A stretch of DNA of 64,000 bases from Fodinibius sp. Rm-B-1B1-1 (GTDB lineage: Bacteria; Bacteroidota; Rhodothermia; Balneolales; Balneolaceae). This document shows, one piece after another, positions 25,845 through 34,684 of this stretch. Below the pieces are notes generated by a model. The model was not told the DNA's origin. It made no database searches and saw only the letters and a list, made by a program, of their open reading frames with translations. Location: assembly GCF_038594945.1 (NCBI RefSeq), contig NZ_JBCFYD010000001.1:1426001-1490000 (forward strand), read 5' to 3'. The translations under genes were made by a program, and so were the position numbers. How positions within the stretch are numbered: position 1 is the first letter of the stretch; every line of letters starts with the position of its first letter.

Positions 25845-26546
25845 GTGAGACCTAAGCATAGTATATTATTAGTTGAGGATGAAGAAGAGCCGGCCGAGAT
25901 GCTGGCTAATTTTCTGGAGATGAACGATTATGATGTACTGGTGGCCCATGAAGGTAACCGGGCACTGGATCTTATTGAGCAGCATGCCGGAGAAATTCAT
26001 TTGGCTATTTTGGACATCATGGTTCCTAATGTGGATGGTAAAGAAATTTGCCGGCACATTCGTAGCCATCCGGTATTGAATGATATTCCCGTCATATTTT
26101 TGACGGCTAAAGATGAAGAAGAGGATGAGATTGAAGGACTTGAGCTGGGGGCAGATGACTACATCTCCAAACCGGCCAGTCTGCCGCTGGTGAAGGCGCA
26201 TGTAGAGTCGTTGCTTCGCCGCCAGAATCCCCAGAAAGCTAATTGGTTGCAGTATGGGGATACCTATCTCGATACCGATGCCAAAGAGCTGTATGTCGAA
26301 GATGAAAAAATTGATCTAACGTCGACCGAATACACGCTGATTGAACTATTTTATAAAAATCCCAAGCGTGTATATACGCGACAAGAAATTTTAGAGCATA
26401 TTACCGAAGATGAACGTTTTGTGTTTGATCGTACGGTAGATGTGCACGTTAAAAATTTGCGTCTTAAGATGGGGGATGCCGGTGAAGTGATTAAAACATA
26501 CCGCGGTATCGGCTACGGACTTAACCGCGAAATTGTGAAGGTTTAA
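25845..26546 (+). CDS. OmpR-family response regulator
   Basis: Two-component transcriptional regulator, 233 aa: REC domain (about 5-125) with acidic pocket VEDEEE, phospho-acceptor Asp57 in LAILDIMVPN and LTAKDE, then a winged-helix DNA-binding domain (about 135-230) with DLTSTEYTLIELFYKNPKRVYTR-type recognition region and the YRGIGYGLN ending. Start is GTG at 25845. It precedes the histidine kinase gene, from which it is separated by a small inverted repeat, and both precede the haem genes. Targets are unknown. Confidence 0.93.
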   Translation: MRPKHSILLVEDEEEPAEMLANFLEMNDYDVLVAHEGNRALDLIEQHAGEIHLAILDIMVPNVDGKEICRHIRSHPVLNDIPVIFLTAKDEEEDEIEGLELGADDYISKPASLPLVKAHVESLLRRQNPQKANWLQYGDTYLDTDAKELYVEDEKIDLTSTEYTLIELFYKNPKRVYTRQEILEHITEDERFVFDRTVDVHVKNLRLKMGDAGEVIKTYRGIGYGLNREIVKV

Positions 26547-26547
26547 T

Positions 26548-26634
26548 ATAGAACACGGATTTTGCAGATGGAACGAATTATCTCAGATATTAAATCAGCG
26601 AAAATAAATTTAATCTGCGTACCCTGTGTTCTAT
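26548..26634. repeat. Dispersed inverted repeat, family A copy 1
   Basis: Starts ATAGAACACGGAT and ends TCTGCGTACCCTGTGTTCTAT, with terminal arms ATAGAACAC/GTGTTCTAT that are inverted complements. It fills the gap between response regulator and kinase; its last two bases are the first two of the kinase ATG (26633-26635). Related copies are at 32437, 33569 and 35683. Confidence 0.8.
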
Positions 26635-28027
26635 GAAGATTCGATCGAAACTCGCGTGGACATTTATTTTGCTGCTTATTTTTGGGATTACCTCCATTAG
26701 CAGTTATTCCATTTTATTTATTCGGGATTACCTGCTCGAGGAAGGTCGGGTCGAGATGGAGCGCGACACGCGCTGGCTGGCCGTAACGGTCGCAAGTTTG
26801 TCGGATGATAATTTAGAGCAACGACTTACCAAAACGGCACGTACATCTGGCTACCAGTTGGCGGTGTATGATTCTACAGGACGGTTGGTAAATTATTTTC
26901 AGAATAGCGATACAACCATTGTGCCGACACAAAAACTATCAGCTGGAATTTTAGAGAGTCTCAATGCACGCCAAAATATTCCGCTTTTGCCGCGCGATTC
27001 AGAATCTGAAGTATTGACCAGTTTTGTAAAACTTTCCGAATCGAAAGCAGGGGTAACGTATTTGCAAGCTGCCCAGTTTAAGGATGAGATTTATGAGCCC
27101 ATCAAAACTATCCGCTGGATTATCTACTATGGTATGTTTATTTCTATTGGATTAGTGGTGATTGTAAGCATCTGGATTGCCCGATACGTAACCAAACCCA
27201 TTACCCAAATTAAAGATGCTGCTCAGGATATTGCTGATGGTGATGTGGATCGCGAAATTGATATCAGTCGCAGTGATGAATTTGGCACCTTGGCGACCTC
27301 GCTGAATCAGATGGCCTCCAAGCTCCGGGCTGATACCGAACAGATTAAACAGTTTGCCGAAAAACAGCGTCAGTTTTTTGCGGATATCACCCATGAGATT
27401 CGTAACCCTCTGCATACCATTTCCGGGGCATTAGATATGTTGGAATTAGATGGGTTGCCGGAAGAAAAGAAGACAAAATATATTAACACAGCGAAAAAAC
27501 AGACGGAGCGGATATCTCATTTGTTTAAGGATTTGAAGACGTTGCAGCGATATGATTCCGACGAATATTTCGTGGAGATGCAGGAGTTTGATATGGCCAA
27601 CATCGCTCATCATATGGAAGACTGGCATGCCGAAAAAGCCAAAGAAAAAGGCATTGTTTTGAATATTGATATGCACAGCTGTAAAGTGATTGGCGATCCC
27701 GGGAAAATTGAACAGGTGCTCGATAATTTGGTTTCAAATGCCATCAAGTATACGAACGATGGAGGTGTGAACTTGACTTACCAATGCCAAGAGCATAATG
27801 TTAAGATCATTGTTGAAGACAGCGGTATCGGTATTTCGGATGAGCATTTGAATCGACTTTTTGATCGTTTTTACAGAACTGATAAAGCACGATCTCGTGA
27901 TAAGGGGGGGACGGGACTTGGCCTTGCGGTAGTCAAGAGTATTTTAAGTGCACATGATACTGAAATTAAGGTTGAAAGCGAGGTAGGAGAAGGGACTCAA
28001 TTTTGGTTTGAGTTGCCCAAGGGATAG
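26633..28027 (+). CDS. Membrane sensor histidine kinase
   Basis: 464 aa. TM1 (about 8-30), an extracytoplasmic sensor region (about 31-160), TM2 (about 162-184), HAMP (about 185-237, VTKPITQIKDAAQDIADGD), HisKA with phospho-accepting His254 in FFADITHEIRNPLHT, and HATPase_c with NLVSNAIKYT, VEDSGIGIS and KGGTGLGLAVVKS. It pairs with the response regulator just upstream. The start codon overlaps the end of an inverted repeat and has no obvious ribosome-binding site. The signal sensed is unknown. Confidence 0.93.
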   Translation: MKIRSKLAWTFILLLIFGITSISSYSILFIRDYLLEEGRVEMERDTRWLAVTVASLSDDNLEQRLTKTARTSGYQLAVYDSTGRLVNYFQNSDTTIVPTQKLSAGILESLNARQNIPLLPRDSESEVLTSFVKLSESKAGVTYLQAAQFKDEIYEPIKTIRWIIYYGMFISIGLVVIVSIWIARYVTKPITQIKDAAQDIADGDVDREIDISRSDEFGTLATSLNQMASKLRADTEQIKQFAEKQRQFFADITHEIRNPLHTISGALDMLELDGLPEEKKTKYINTAKKQTERISHLFKDLKTLQRYDSDEYFVEMQEFDMANIAHHMEDWHAEKAKEKGIVLNIDMHSCKVIGDPGKIEQVLDNLVSNAIKYTNDGGVNLTYQCQEHNVKIIVEDSGIGISDEHLNRLFDRFYRTDKARSRDKGGTGLGLAVVKSILSAHDTEIKVESEVGEGTQFWFELPKG

Positions 28028-28170
28028 TTGATCCCCGAGAGGTTATGGACGATTAATAGCTTCCTTTGTAAGGATTTTGGTGTAATGCTGAACTTGTCGT
28101 GCCCCGACCCTATTAGGGGCTATTAGTATCGTTACGATATAAAACTTCACAGCGTTTAAAATCACTATGT

Positions 28171-28189
28171 AGGTAGACTCATTCTAAAT
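28171..28189 (-). promoter_or_regulatory. Candidate iron-regulator (Fur-like) box upstream of hemH
   Basis: Plus-strand TAGACTCATTCTAAATA differs by one base from TAGACTAATTCTAAATA upstream of the DUF4856-imelysin operon. Both resemble the TTTAGAAT-type inverted Fur boxes described for some Bacteroidota (recalled, not searched). It lies 134 bp before the hemH ATG within a 296-bp gap that otherwise holds only short palindromes such as TATCGTTACGATA. Confidence 0.45.
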
Positions 28190-28323
28190 AGAATTTCCCC
28201 CTCTTTCTTCAAATTTCCTTCACAAAGAATCTGTTTCTTCACCATGATAGAATAGAAGCTGTAAAAATGTCTTTATATGATAGTTAAAATCAGCTTTAAG
28301 GCTGTAAACAAAGATTAAGTTTC

Positions 28324-29448
28324 ATGGCAGAAGAAGAGAAGCGTATTGGTGTTGTTTTGATGAATTTAGGCGGTCCAACCGCTGATTATGCCGTTCGTCC
28401 TTTTTTGTATAATCTTTTTAGAGATGAAGATATTATCAAGATGGGGGGCGGTAAATTTCAGGACTTTTTTGCAAAGATTATCTCCAAATTTCGTGCGCCT
28501 GCGGTACAGGAAGATTATGAGGAAATTAATGGTTGTCCCAGGGGCTGTATGGGAAACAAGCACTGTTTGAATAGACAGAAAAGCATTACCTCTACATGCT
28601 GTTCGCCCATCAATAGTCTTACAGAAAAACAGCGGCGTGGACTTGAGAAGTACCTCAAAAATATTTTGCCGGAAGATCAGTTTGTGAAGGTGTATACCTG
28701 CATGCGCTATTGGCTGCCTTTTGCGGAAACGACGCTTGAGGATATGGAAGAAGACGGGATTACTCATGCGGTGATGGTGCCATTGTATCCACAATTTTCG
28801 TGGACAACGACCGGAAGCAGTTATCGTGACTGGGAAACCAAGCGCGAAGAAAAATTTGGCCATGATACGCCGTGGAAAGAATTTCATGTCAAGAATTATC
28901 ATCTCGATGAGAATTATCTCTCGGCTATGAATGACCGAATTGATGAGGCACTGGCCGAGATGGATGAGGAAACCCGCCAGAAGACGCATTTTATTTTTAG
29001 TGCGCATGGCACGCCCAAGCTCGAAGTGCGAAGCGGCGATCCCTATACCACGGAGATCAACCAGACCATGGAAGCGATTATGGAGATGCGCGGCTACGAT
29101 CACGATTATTGGCTCGGGTATCAGTCAAAGGTAGGTCCGCAAAAATGGACGCAGCCCAATACCGCTGAGCTGGTAGAACGTCACATCGAATACGGAATTA
29201 AGAACTTTTTAATGATCCCCATCGCTTTTGTGACCGACCATGTGGAAACCTTGTTTGAATTGGGGGTTGAGCTGGTTGAAGACCTGGAAGAAGAGGGCTA
29301 CGAGTTTGAAAACCTGAAAGTGATGGAGGGGATCAACGATCATCCCAAATACATTGAGGCCCTGGCTGATCAGGTATTGCATAAGCTGGATCATGAAATT
29401 CAAGTTGAACAGGAAGGTCAGAAATCAAAAACAGTATCTGCCGAATAA
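28324..29448 (+). CDS. hemH: Ferrochelatase with internal Cys cluster
   Basis: Inserts Fe2+ into protoporphyrin IX. The 374-aa protein opens IGVVLMNLGGP and contains VYTCMRYWLPFAE, VPLYPQFSWTTTGSS, the catalytic FSAHGTP histidine and FVTDHVETLFELG (metal-binding Glu). Between EEING and SPINSL, where most bacterial enzymes read directly through, there is a roughly 22-residue insert with Cys71, 75, 81, 92 and 93. An internal four-cysteine segment binding [2Fe-2S] is established for a ferrochelatase class typified by Myxococcus. First gene of the haem operon; its stop abuts the hemA ATG. Confidence 0.95.
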   Translation: MAEEEKRIGVVLMNLGGPTADYAVRPFLYNLFRDEDIIKMGGGKFQDFFAKIISKFRAPAVQEDYEEINGCPRGCMGNKHCLNRQKSITSTCCSPINSLTEKQRRGLEKYLKNILPEDQFVKVYTCMRYWLPFAETTLEDMEEDGITHAVMVPLYPQFSWTTTGSSYRDWETKREEKFGHDTPWKEFHVKNYHLDENYLSAMNDRIDEALAEMDEETRQKTHFIFSAHGTPKLEVRSGDPYTTEINQTMEAIMEMRGYDHDYWLGYQSKVGPQKWTQPNTAELVERHIEYGIKNFLMIPIAFVTDHVETLFELGVELVEDLEEEGYEFENLKVMEGINDHPKYIEALADQVLHKLDHEIQVEQEGQKSKTVSAE

Positions 29449-30711
29449 ATGTCTGAGCAACCTCAAATAGCAGATTTTTGTGCGGTCGGTGTCAATCACT
29501 GGGAGGCTACCATTGATGTTCGTGAACGGTTTAGCCTCAGTGATACACAGAAACGTGAGCTTATTGAAGGTGCCAAGCGCGAGGGAATTACAAGTCTGTT
29601 CGTTGTTTCGACTTGTAATCGCACCGAAGTTTTCGGTCAGGATGTTACCCCTCAAGAGCTGGTGCGTTTGTTGATTGCCTACTCAAATGCCTCGCTCGAA
29701 GAGTTTCATAACTACGGGTTTGAGAAAGAGGGTCAGCGTGCTGTAGAGCATCTTTTCCAGGTTACGGTTGGGCTTGATTCTCAGATTCTCGGAGATTTGC
29801 AAGTTGTTAAACAGGTGAAGGAAGGTTACGAATTAGCCGGCGAAATGGATGCTGTGGATGGCGAACTTCATCGATTGATGCAGCATGTTTTCCGGGCGCA
29901 CAAACGTTCGCGTAATGAGACATCACTCGGGGAGGGAGCTGCAACAACCGCTTATGCCGCGGTAAAATTTGCGGTTAAAACCTTCGAGAATTTAAAGGAT
30001 AAAAATATTCTGCTCGTTGGAACTGGAAAGATTGGCAAGGTGACGTGCAAGAATCTGATTAATCTTGGTGCAAAAAAACTTACGCTGATCAACCGAACAC
30101 GCGAACGTGCTGAGTTTGTGGCTGACCGGTTTGACCTGCAGGTAGCTGATATGGAAAAGCTGCCTAATGAAATTGCCGGGGCCGATCTGATTATCGTAGC
30201 TACCGGAGCGAAAGAACCTGTGATTACACTTGATGATATGAAGCCTTCACTGCTTGATCCGAAGTTCAAGGTGATGGTGGATTTGTCGGTACCCCGCAAT
30301 ATTGATCCCGAAATTGGGGAAATGGAATTTGTTGATCTGGCCAATATGGATTTTCTGACGGATGTAACTGATGAGGCCTATCGGAAGCGGGAAGAAAATA
30401 TTCCGTTGGTGAAGAAAATTATTGAGGATGAGCTAACGGATTACAAAAATTGGCTCAGCAAGCAAAAAGTGGTACCTACTATTAAAGCACTGACGAATAA
30501 GTTTGACTCCATCCGAGAGGATGAATATGAGTTTTTTAAAAATAAAATTTCAGATACAGACAAGGAGAAGGTCGAAAATTTGACGCGTCGTATCGTCAAT
30601 AAAATTGCCGCCTACTCTATTGAGCATCTGCGTGACCATCACGAATCGGAGCAGGTCACGAAAGTAGTTAATGATATGTTTAAGCTCGAAACCAAAGCCG
30701 AAAATGAGTAA
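29449..30711 (+). CDS. hemA: Glutamyl-tRNA reductase
   Basis: First committed C5-pathway enzyme, reducing Glu-tRNA to glutamate-1-semialdehyde with NADPH. In its 420 aa: catalytic Cys in VVSTCNRTEVFG, the specificity segment GLDSQILGDLQVVKQVKEGYELA, NADPH-binding LLVGTGKIGKVTCKNL, and the C-terminal dimerisation helices. Directly follows hemH (no gap) and overlaps the hemC start by 8 bp, so the three are probably co-translated. Confidence 0.97.
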   Translation: MSEQPQIADFCAVGVNHWEATIDVRERFSLSDTQKRELIEGAKREGITSLFVVSTCNRTEVFGQDVTPQELVRLLIAYSNASLEEFHNYGFEKEGQRAVEHLFQVTVGLDSQILGDLQVVKQVKEGYELAGEMDAVDGELHRLMQHVFRAHKRSRNETSLGEGAATTAYAAVKFAVKTFENLKDKNILLVGTGKIGKVTCKNLINLGAKKLTLINRTRERAEFVADRFDLQVADMEKLPNEIAGADLIIVATGAKEPVITLDDMKPSLLDPKFKVMVDLSVPRNIDPEIGEMEFVDLANMDFLTDVTDEAYRKREENIPLVKKIIEDELTDYKNWLSKQKVVPTIKALTNKFDSIREDEYEFFKNKISDTDKEKVENLTRRIVNKIAAYSIEHLRDHHESEQVTKVVNDMFKLETKAENE

Positions 30712-31621
30712 GAAAATTCGCATTGGCACCCGTGATAGTCAGCTTGCAACATGGCAGGCCAAGCAGGTTGCTAAAGAACTTCAAAAGCTCGGCCATAACA
30801 CCGAGCTTATTTTTGTTAAGTCAGAGGGTGATATTGATCTGACGACTCCACTAACAGAAATGGGGGGGAAGGGGGTATTTACGAAGGCACTCGATGATGC
30901 CCAGCTTAATGACGAAATTGATATTGCAGTTCATTCTTTTAAGGACTTGCCTACCGAGAATCCGCTTCCGCTCAAGGTAGCAGCAATTATGGAGCGTGCC
31001 GATGCGCGCGACTCACTGGTGGCTCCCGATGGTACCGACTTTCTGGATGATCCCAACTACAAAGCAACTATTGCAACAAGCAGTAATCGTCGCCGTGCGC
31101 AATGGTTGCACCGTTATCCGAATCATGAGATTGTAAACATTCGGGGAAACGTAAATACGCGCCTCGAGAAAGTAGAGAAAAATGACTGGGATGCCGCTAT
31201 TTTTGCGGCGGCGGGACTTGAACGTATTGATCTTGGTCATCATATCAGTGCATATCTCGACTGGATGGTTTCCGCTGCTGCACAGGGAGCCATGGCCGTC
31301 ATGATCCGCGAAGAAGATAGCGAGATGGAAGAAATTGTTTCGCAGCTCAACCACGATGAGACAGCACTTTGTACCACTATTGAGCGAGATTTCTTGCACG
31401 ATATGGAAGCTGGATGCAGTGCACCAGTCGGTGCGTATGCGTTTGTTGAGGATAGCCAAGTGCATTTTAAAGCAGTAGCACTTACACTCGATGGACGTGA
31501 GCAATATGATTATGAAAAGCGAATGTCTGTAGGTGAAGCTGGTGATCTTGGCCACACTGCGGCCCAGGCTCTTTTGAGTGAAGGAGCTATTAAAGTTATT
31601 GAAGAGATGAAATCAGGATAA
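30704..31621 (+). CDS. hemC: Hydroxymethylbilane synthase (porphobilinogen deaminase)
   Basis: Polymerises four porphobilinogens into hydroxymethylbilane. Start placed at ATG 30704 (MSKKIRIGTRDSQLATWQ), which aligns with the family N-terminus; an upstream in-frame ATG at 30671 would add 11 unrelated residues encoded within hemA. Diagnostic segments: VHSFKDLPTE, IATSSNRRRAQWL, NIRGNVNTRLEK, and the cofactor-attachment cysteine in EAGCSAPVGAYA. 305 aa, normal length. Confidence 0.95.
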   Translation: MSKKIRIGTRDSQLATWQAKQVAKELQKLGHNTELIFVKSEGDIDLTTPLTEMGGKGVFTKALDDAQLNDEIDIAVHSFKDLPTENPLPLKVAAIMERADARDSLVAPDGTDFLDDPNYKATIATSSNRRRAQWLHRYPNHEIVNIRGNVNTRLEKVEKNDWDAAIFAAAGLERIDLGHHISAYLDWMVSAAAQGAMAVMIREEDSEMEEIVSQLNHDETALCTTIERDFLHDMEAGCSAPVGAYAFVEDSQVHFKAVALTLDGREQYDYEKRMSVGEAGDLGHTAAQALLSEGAIKVIEEMKSG

Positions 31622-31626
31622 ACAAT

Positions 31627-31703
31627 GTGTCATCCTGAACTTGTTTCAGGATCTTCAGCATAAACTAGTTGTAATAGATGCTGAAATAAATTCAGCATGA
31701 CAC
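31627..31703. repeat. Dispersed palindromic repeat, family B copy 1
   Basis: Outer arms GTGTCAT/ATGACAC enclose two hairpins, CCTGAACTTGTTTCAGG and TGCTGAAATAAATTCAGCA, giving a double stem-loop in the hemC-hemD spacer. Shorter relatives occur at 34637-34669 and 41022-41042. Confidence 0.8.
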
Positions 31704-31716
31704 GCAAGTTGTTATC

Positions 31717-32451
31717 ATGAGACAAAACAAACGAAATATTTTAGTAACGCGACCTTTATCAGCACAGCAATTGGAATACGCCCGAATTCTGGGTTTGGAG
31801 CCGATTATAAAACCGGCTTTGGAATTCAACTTCCCTGATTATTGGGATGGTGTGCTTAAAGTTATTACTGAGCACCCCAAGTCCGATTGGGTGTTTACCA
31901 GTGCCAATGGCGTTAAAGCGTTGGAAGAATTGATGAAGGCCGGACTTCAAGTACGTCCAGAAGTACAGCTTTTTGCGGTGGGAGCCAAAACCCGTGATGC
32001 CCTTCAAGACCTGGGACTCAATGCAAAAATACCCAGAACGCAGGATGGTAAACATTTGGCTGAGTTGATCATCCGGGAGGGAAAGATTAATTCGGTTATC
32101 TATTTTCATGGCAATCTAAGTCGTGATGAGATGACAAGCGAGCTTGAAGATGATGGTATTGAAGTAATTGAGCTGGAAGTATATGAGACGATTATCAATC
32201 CTGTAGAAATGCCGAATAAGCCGGTGAGTGGGATCTTGTTTTACAGTCCCAGTGCGGTGGAGGGGTTTGCGCGTGGCACTGGTTTTGAGGATGAGCTGCC
32301 TCCGCTTTTTGCCATCGGTCCGACTACCGCGGGAGCACTCAAGAAACGAACTGATCAGCACGTTGAAATTGCCAAGCAACCTGACACCGAAGTGCTTCTC
32401 CGCACCACTGCCGATTTCATTTTTAATCAAAAAAACATTGAACACGGGTAA
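31717..32451 (+). CDS. hemD: Uroporphyrinogen-III synthase
   Basis: Cyclises hydroxymethylbilane with ring D inversion. 244 aa with the two-lobe HEM4 fold: NILVTRPLSAQQLEYARILG opening, DWVFTSANGVKALEEL, FAVGAKTRDALQDLGL, the hinge, then ILFYSPSAVEGFARGTG and FAIGPTTAGALKKR. Sequence divergence is usual for HemD, but both SANGV and SPSAV signatures are intact. Its last codons (IEHG-stop) lie inside repeat copy A2. Confidence 0.9.
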   Translation: MRQNKRNILVTRPLSAQQLEYARILGLEPIIKPALEFNFPDYWDGVLKVITEHPKSDWVFTSANGVKALEELMKAGLQVRPEVQLFAVGAKTRDALQDLGLNAKIPRTQDGKHLAELIIREGKINSVIYFHGNLSRDEMTSELEDDGIEVIELEVYETIINPVEMPNKPVSGILFYSPSAVEGFARGTGFEDELPPLFAIGPTTAGALKKRTDQHVEIAKQPDTEVLLRTTADFIFNQKNIEHG

Positions 32452-32520
32452 CGCGAATTGTGCGAATATTCACAGGTAAGTCTGTGGTTATCAGTTAAAT
32501 CCGTAAAATCTGCGTTCTAT
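32437..32520. repeat. Dispersed inverted repeat, family A copy 2
   Basis: Starts ATTGAACACGGG and ends ATCTGCGTTCTAT. It supplies the hemD stop codon (32449-32451) and ends 5 bp before the hemE ATG. Confidence 0.75.
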
Positions 32521-32525
32521 TATTT

Positions 32526-33572
32526 ATGAGTACCAATTTTCCAGAATTAAAAAACGATTTATTACTACGAACACTCCGTGGCGAAGAAGTCGAACGTCCA
32601 CCGGTGTGGATGATGCGTCAGGCTGGACGTTATTTGCCGCAATACATGAAACTTCGCAAGAAATATACTTTCTTCGAGCGTGTTGAAACGCCGGAGCTGG
32701 CATGCGAAATCACCATTCAGCCCATTGACGAGCTCGAGCCTGATGCGGCCATTATTTTTTCGGATATCCTAACTATTCCGCAGGCATTGGGCATTGATGT
32801 GGATTTGGTAAAAGGCAAAGGACCAGTGATGGATAACCCCATCCGCAGCGTAGATGATGCCTTTTCGATATTAGCCGAAGATATTCCCGGGAAACTCAAT
32901 CACGTGATGGAGGCTATAACGCTTACACGTAAAGAACTTAACGGACGCGTACCGTTAATTGGTTTTGCTGGGGCACCGTGGACACTTTTCTGTTATATGG
33001 TGCAGGGCGAAGGTTCCAAAAATTTTGCTAAGGCTAAAGCGTTTATGTATCAGCATCCCGATGCGGCCAAGCATGTAATGAAGGAATTGACGAAAGCCAC
33101 AATCGATTATCTGAAAGCTCAAATTGAAGCAGGGGCACAAGTAGTGCAGCTTTTTGATTCATGGTCGGGATTGCTAAGCCCTGAAGATTTTAACGAGTGG
33201 GCAATGCCATACTTGATGGAAATTTGTGATGAAATTGACGAAGTGCCCGTGATTTTATTTGCGAAAGGAAGCTGGTATGCATTAGAGCGACTAAGTTTTA
33301 AAAGTAATGCTTCGGCACTGGGGCTCGACTGGACCATAACTCCCGAATACGGACGTGAAGCCACACGTGGAGACATTGTGCTTCAAGGCAATTTTGATCC
33401 GTCAAAACTAATGATGCCGCGTGATGAGATTACTCATCAAACACGACGAATGATTGATCGGTTTGGCTCGCAGAAATATATCGCAAACTTGGGACATGGC
33501 ATTTTGCCGAATATTCCGGTAGATAACGCCCGTGCCTTTGTAGATACAGTGAAAGAATATGAGCCGAAATAG
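32526..33572 (+). CDS. hemE: Uroporphyrinogen decarboxylase
   Basis: Decarboxylates uroporphyrinogen III to coproporphyrinogen III. 348 aa. The N-terminal PPVWMMRQAGRYLPQY signature, IIFSDILTIPQALG, GFAGAPWTLFCYMVQG, QLFDSWSG and the C-terminal NLGHGILPNIPVDN histidine are all present. The stop codon TAG is part of repeat copy A3. Confidence 0.97.
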   Translation: MSTNFPELKNDLLLRTLRGEEVERPPVWMMRQAGRYLPQYMKLRKKYTFFERVETPELACEITIQPIDELEPDAAIIFSDILTIPQALGIDVDLVKGKGPVMDNPIRSVDDAFSILAEDIPGKLNHVMEAITLTRKELNGRVPLIGFAGAPWTLFCYMVQGEGSKNFAKAKAFMYQHPDAAKHVMKELTKATIDYLKAQIEAGAQVVQLFDSWSGLLSPEDFNEWAMPYLMEICDEIDEVPVILFAKGSWYALERLSFKSNASALGLDWTITPEYGREATRGDIVLQGNFDPSKLMMPRDEITHQTRRMIDRFGSQKYIANLGHGILPNIPVDNARAFVDTVKEYEPK

Positions 33573-33651
33573 AACGCTGGGGGTTCAGATGCTGCGGATT
33601 TGTACAGAGAACCAGTGGGAATCGGTCAAATCCATTTAATCTGTGTTCTAT
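33569..33651. repeat. Dispersed inverted repeat, family A copy 3
   Basis: Starts ATAGAACGCTGGG and ends AATCTGTGTTCTAT. The TAG in its first bases is the hemE stop codon. It ends 14 bp before the hemF start. Confidence 0.8.
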
Positions 33652-33665
33652 TAAAATGAAACTGA

Positions 33666-34616
33666 ATGAATAAAAAAAGTATTAAATCACGATTCGAAGC
33701 CTACATTCGGAAGCTGCAGAATGAAATCTGCGATAGGTTAGAGCAGATTGATAGCAAGGCGAAGTTCCGTCATGATGATTGGGGCCGTGAGGGCGGAGGA
33801 GGTGGACACACCCGCGTGATCGAAAAAGGTGATGTCTTTGAAAAGGGCGGCGTTAATATTTCGACGGTGTATGGTGAACTGCCTGAGCTCATCCGCAAGC
33901 GTTTTGAAGTTGAGCAGGGTTGGTTTTGGGCTGGAGGGTTATCGCTGGTTATACATCCCCAAAGCCCGATGATTCCCACGGTACATGCCAATTATCGTTA
34001 TTTTGAGCTATATGATGATGCAGGAATGAGCGAAGTGCGCGACCAGTGGTTTGGGGGTGGTGCAGACTTGACTCCGTATTATTTGTGGGATGAAGATGCC
34101 ATTCACTTTCACAAAGTGTTGAAGGGGGCATGTGATGAGCATGGCGAAGAGCTATACCCCCAGTTTAAAAAAGAGTGTGATGAATATTTTTATAACGGTC
34201 ACCGTTCGGAGGGGCGCGGTATTGGCGGATTGTTTTTTGATTATTTGCGACCGGATGAAAGTCGTTCAGCTGAAGACTGGTACGATTTTACGACCGAGGT
34301 AGGCGATGCGTTCTTGGAAAGCTATGTGCCGATTGTTGAGCGACGGAAAGAGGAGCCTTACAGCGATCGTGAGCAATATTTTCAGGAGATTCGTCGCGGT
34401 CGTTACGTCGAGTTTAATTTGATTCACGATCGCGGTACGTTATTTGGACTCAAAACGAACGGGCGAACCGAGTCGATTTTGATGAGCCTGCCGCCGCGCG
34501 TTCGGTGGGATTACGATTTTGATATCGAAGAAGGTAGTCGCGAGGAGTATCTTTTGGATCGGCTTAAAAATCCCATCGACTGGATTGAGTATAGTAAAGA
34601 ATTAGCCACAGATTAA
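33666..34616 (+). CDS. hemF: Oxygen-dependent coproporphyrinogen-III oxidase
   Basis: Converts coproporphyrinogen III to protoporphyrinogen IX with O2. 316 aa. Signature segments are WGREGGGGGHTRVIEKGDVFEK, HPQSPMIPTVHANYRYFE, WFGGGADLTPYYL and YVEFNLIHDRGTLFGLKTNGRTESILMS-type C-half. It commits the cluster to aerobic haem synthesis. Start at ATG 33666 (MNKKSIKSRF); an ATG 10 bp earlier opens a five-codon frame only. Confidence 0.95.
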   Translation: MNKKSIKSRFEAYIRKLQNEICDRLEQIDSKAKFRHDDWGREGGGGGHTRVIEKGDVFEKGGVNISTVYGELPELIRKRFEVEQGWFWAGGLSLVIHPQSPMIPTVHANYRYFELYDDAGMSEVRDQWFGGGADLTPYYLWDEDAIHFHKVLKGACDEHGEELYPQFKKECDEYFYNGHRSEGRGIGGLFFDYLRPDESRSAEDWYDFTTEVGDAFLESYVPIVERRKEEPYSDREQYFQEIRRGRYVEFNLIHDRGTLFGLKTNGRTESILMSLPPRVRWDYDFDIEEGSREEYLLDRLKNPIDWIEYSKELATD

Positions 34617-34636
34617 CATAGAATATTGTAGTAGCT

Positions 34637-34669
34637 ATGTGTCATGCTGAAATAAATTCAGGATGACAT
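34637..34669. repeat. Dispersed palindromic repeat, family B copy 2
   Basis: ATGTGTCATGCTGAA and TTCAGGATGACAT arms around AATAAA, in the hemF-hemB spacer; preceded by ACATAG/CTATGT arms beginning at 34618. Confidence 0.7.
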
Positions 34670-34684
34670 GTAATTTTAAATTTA

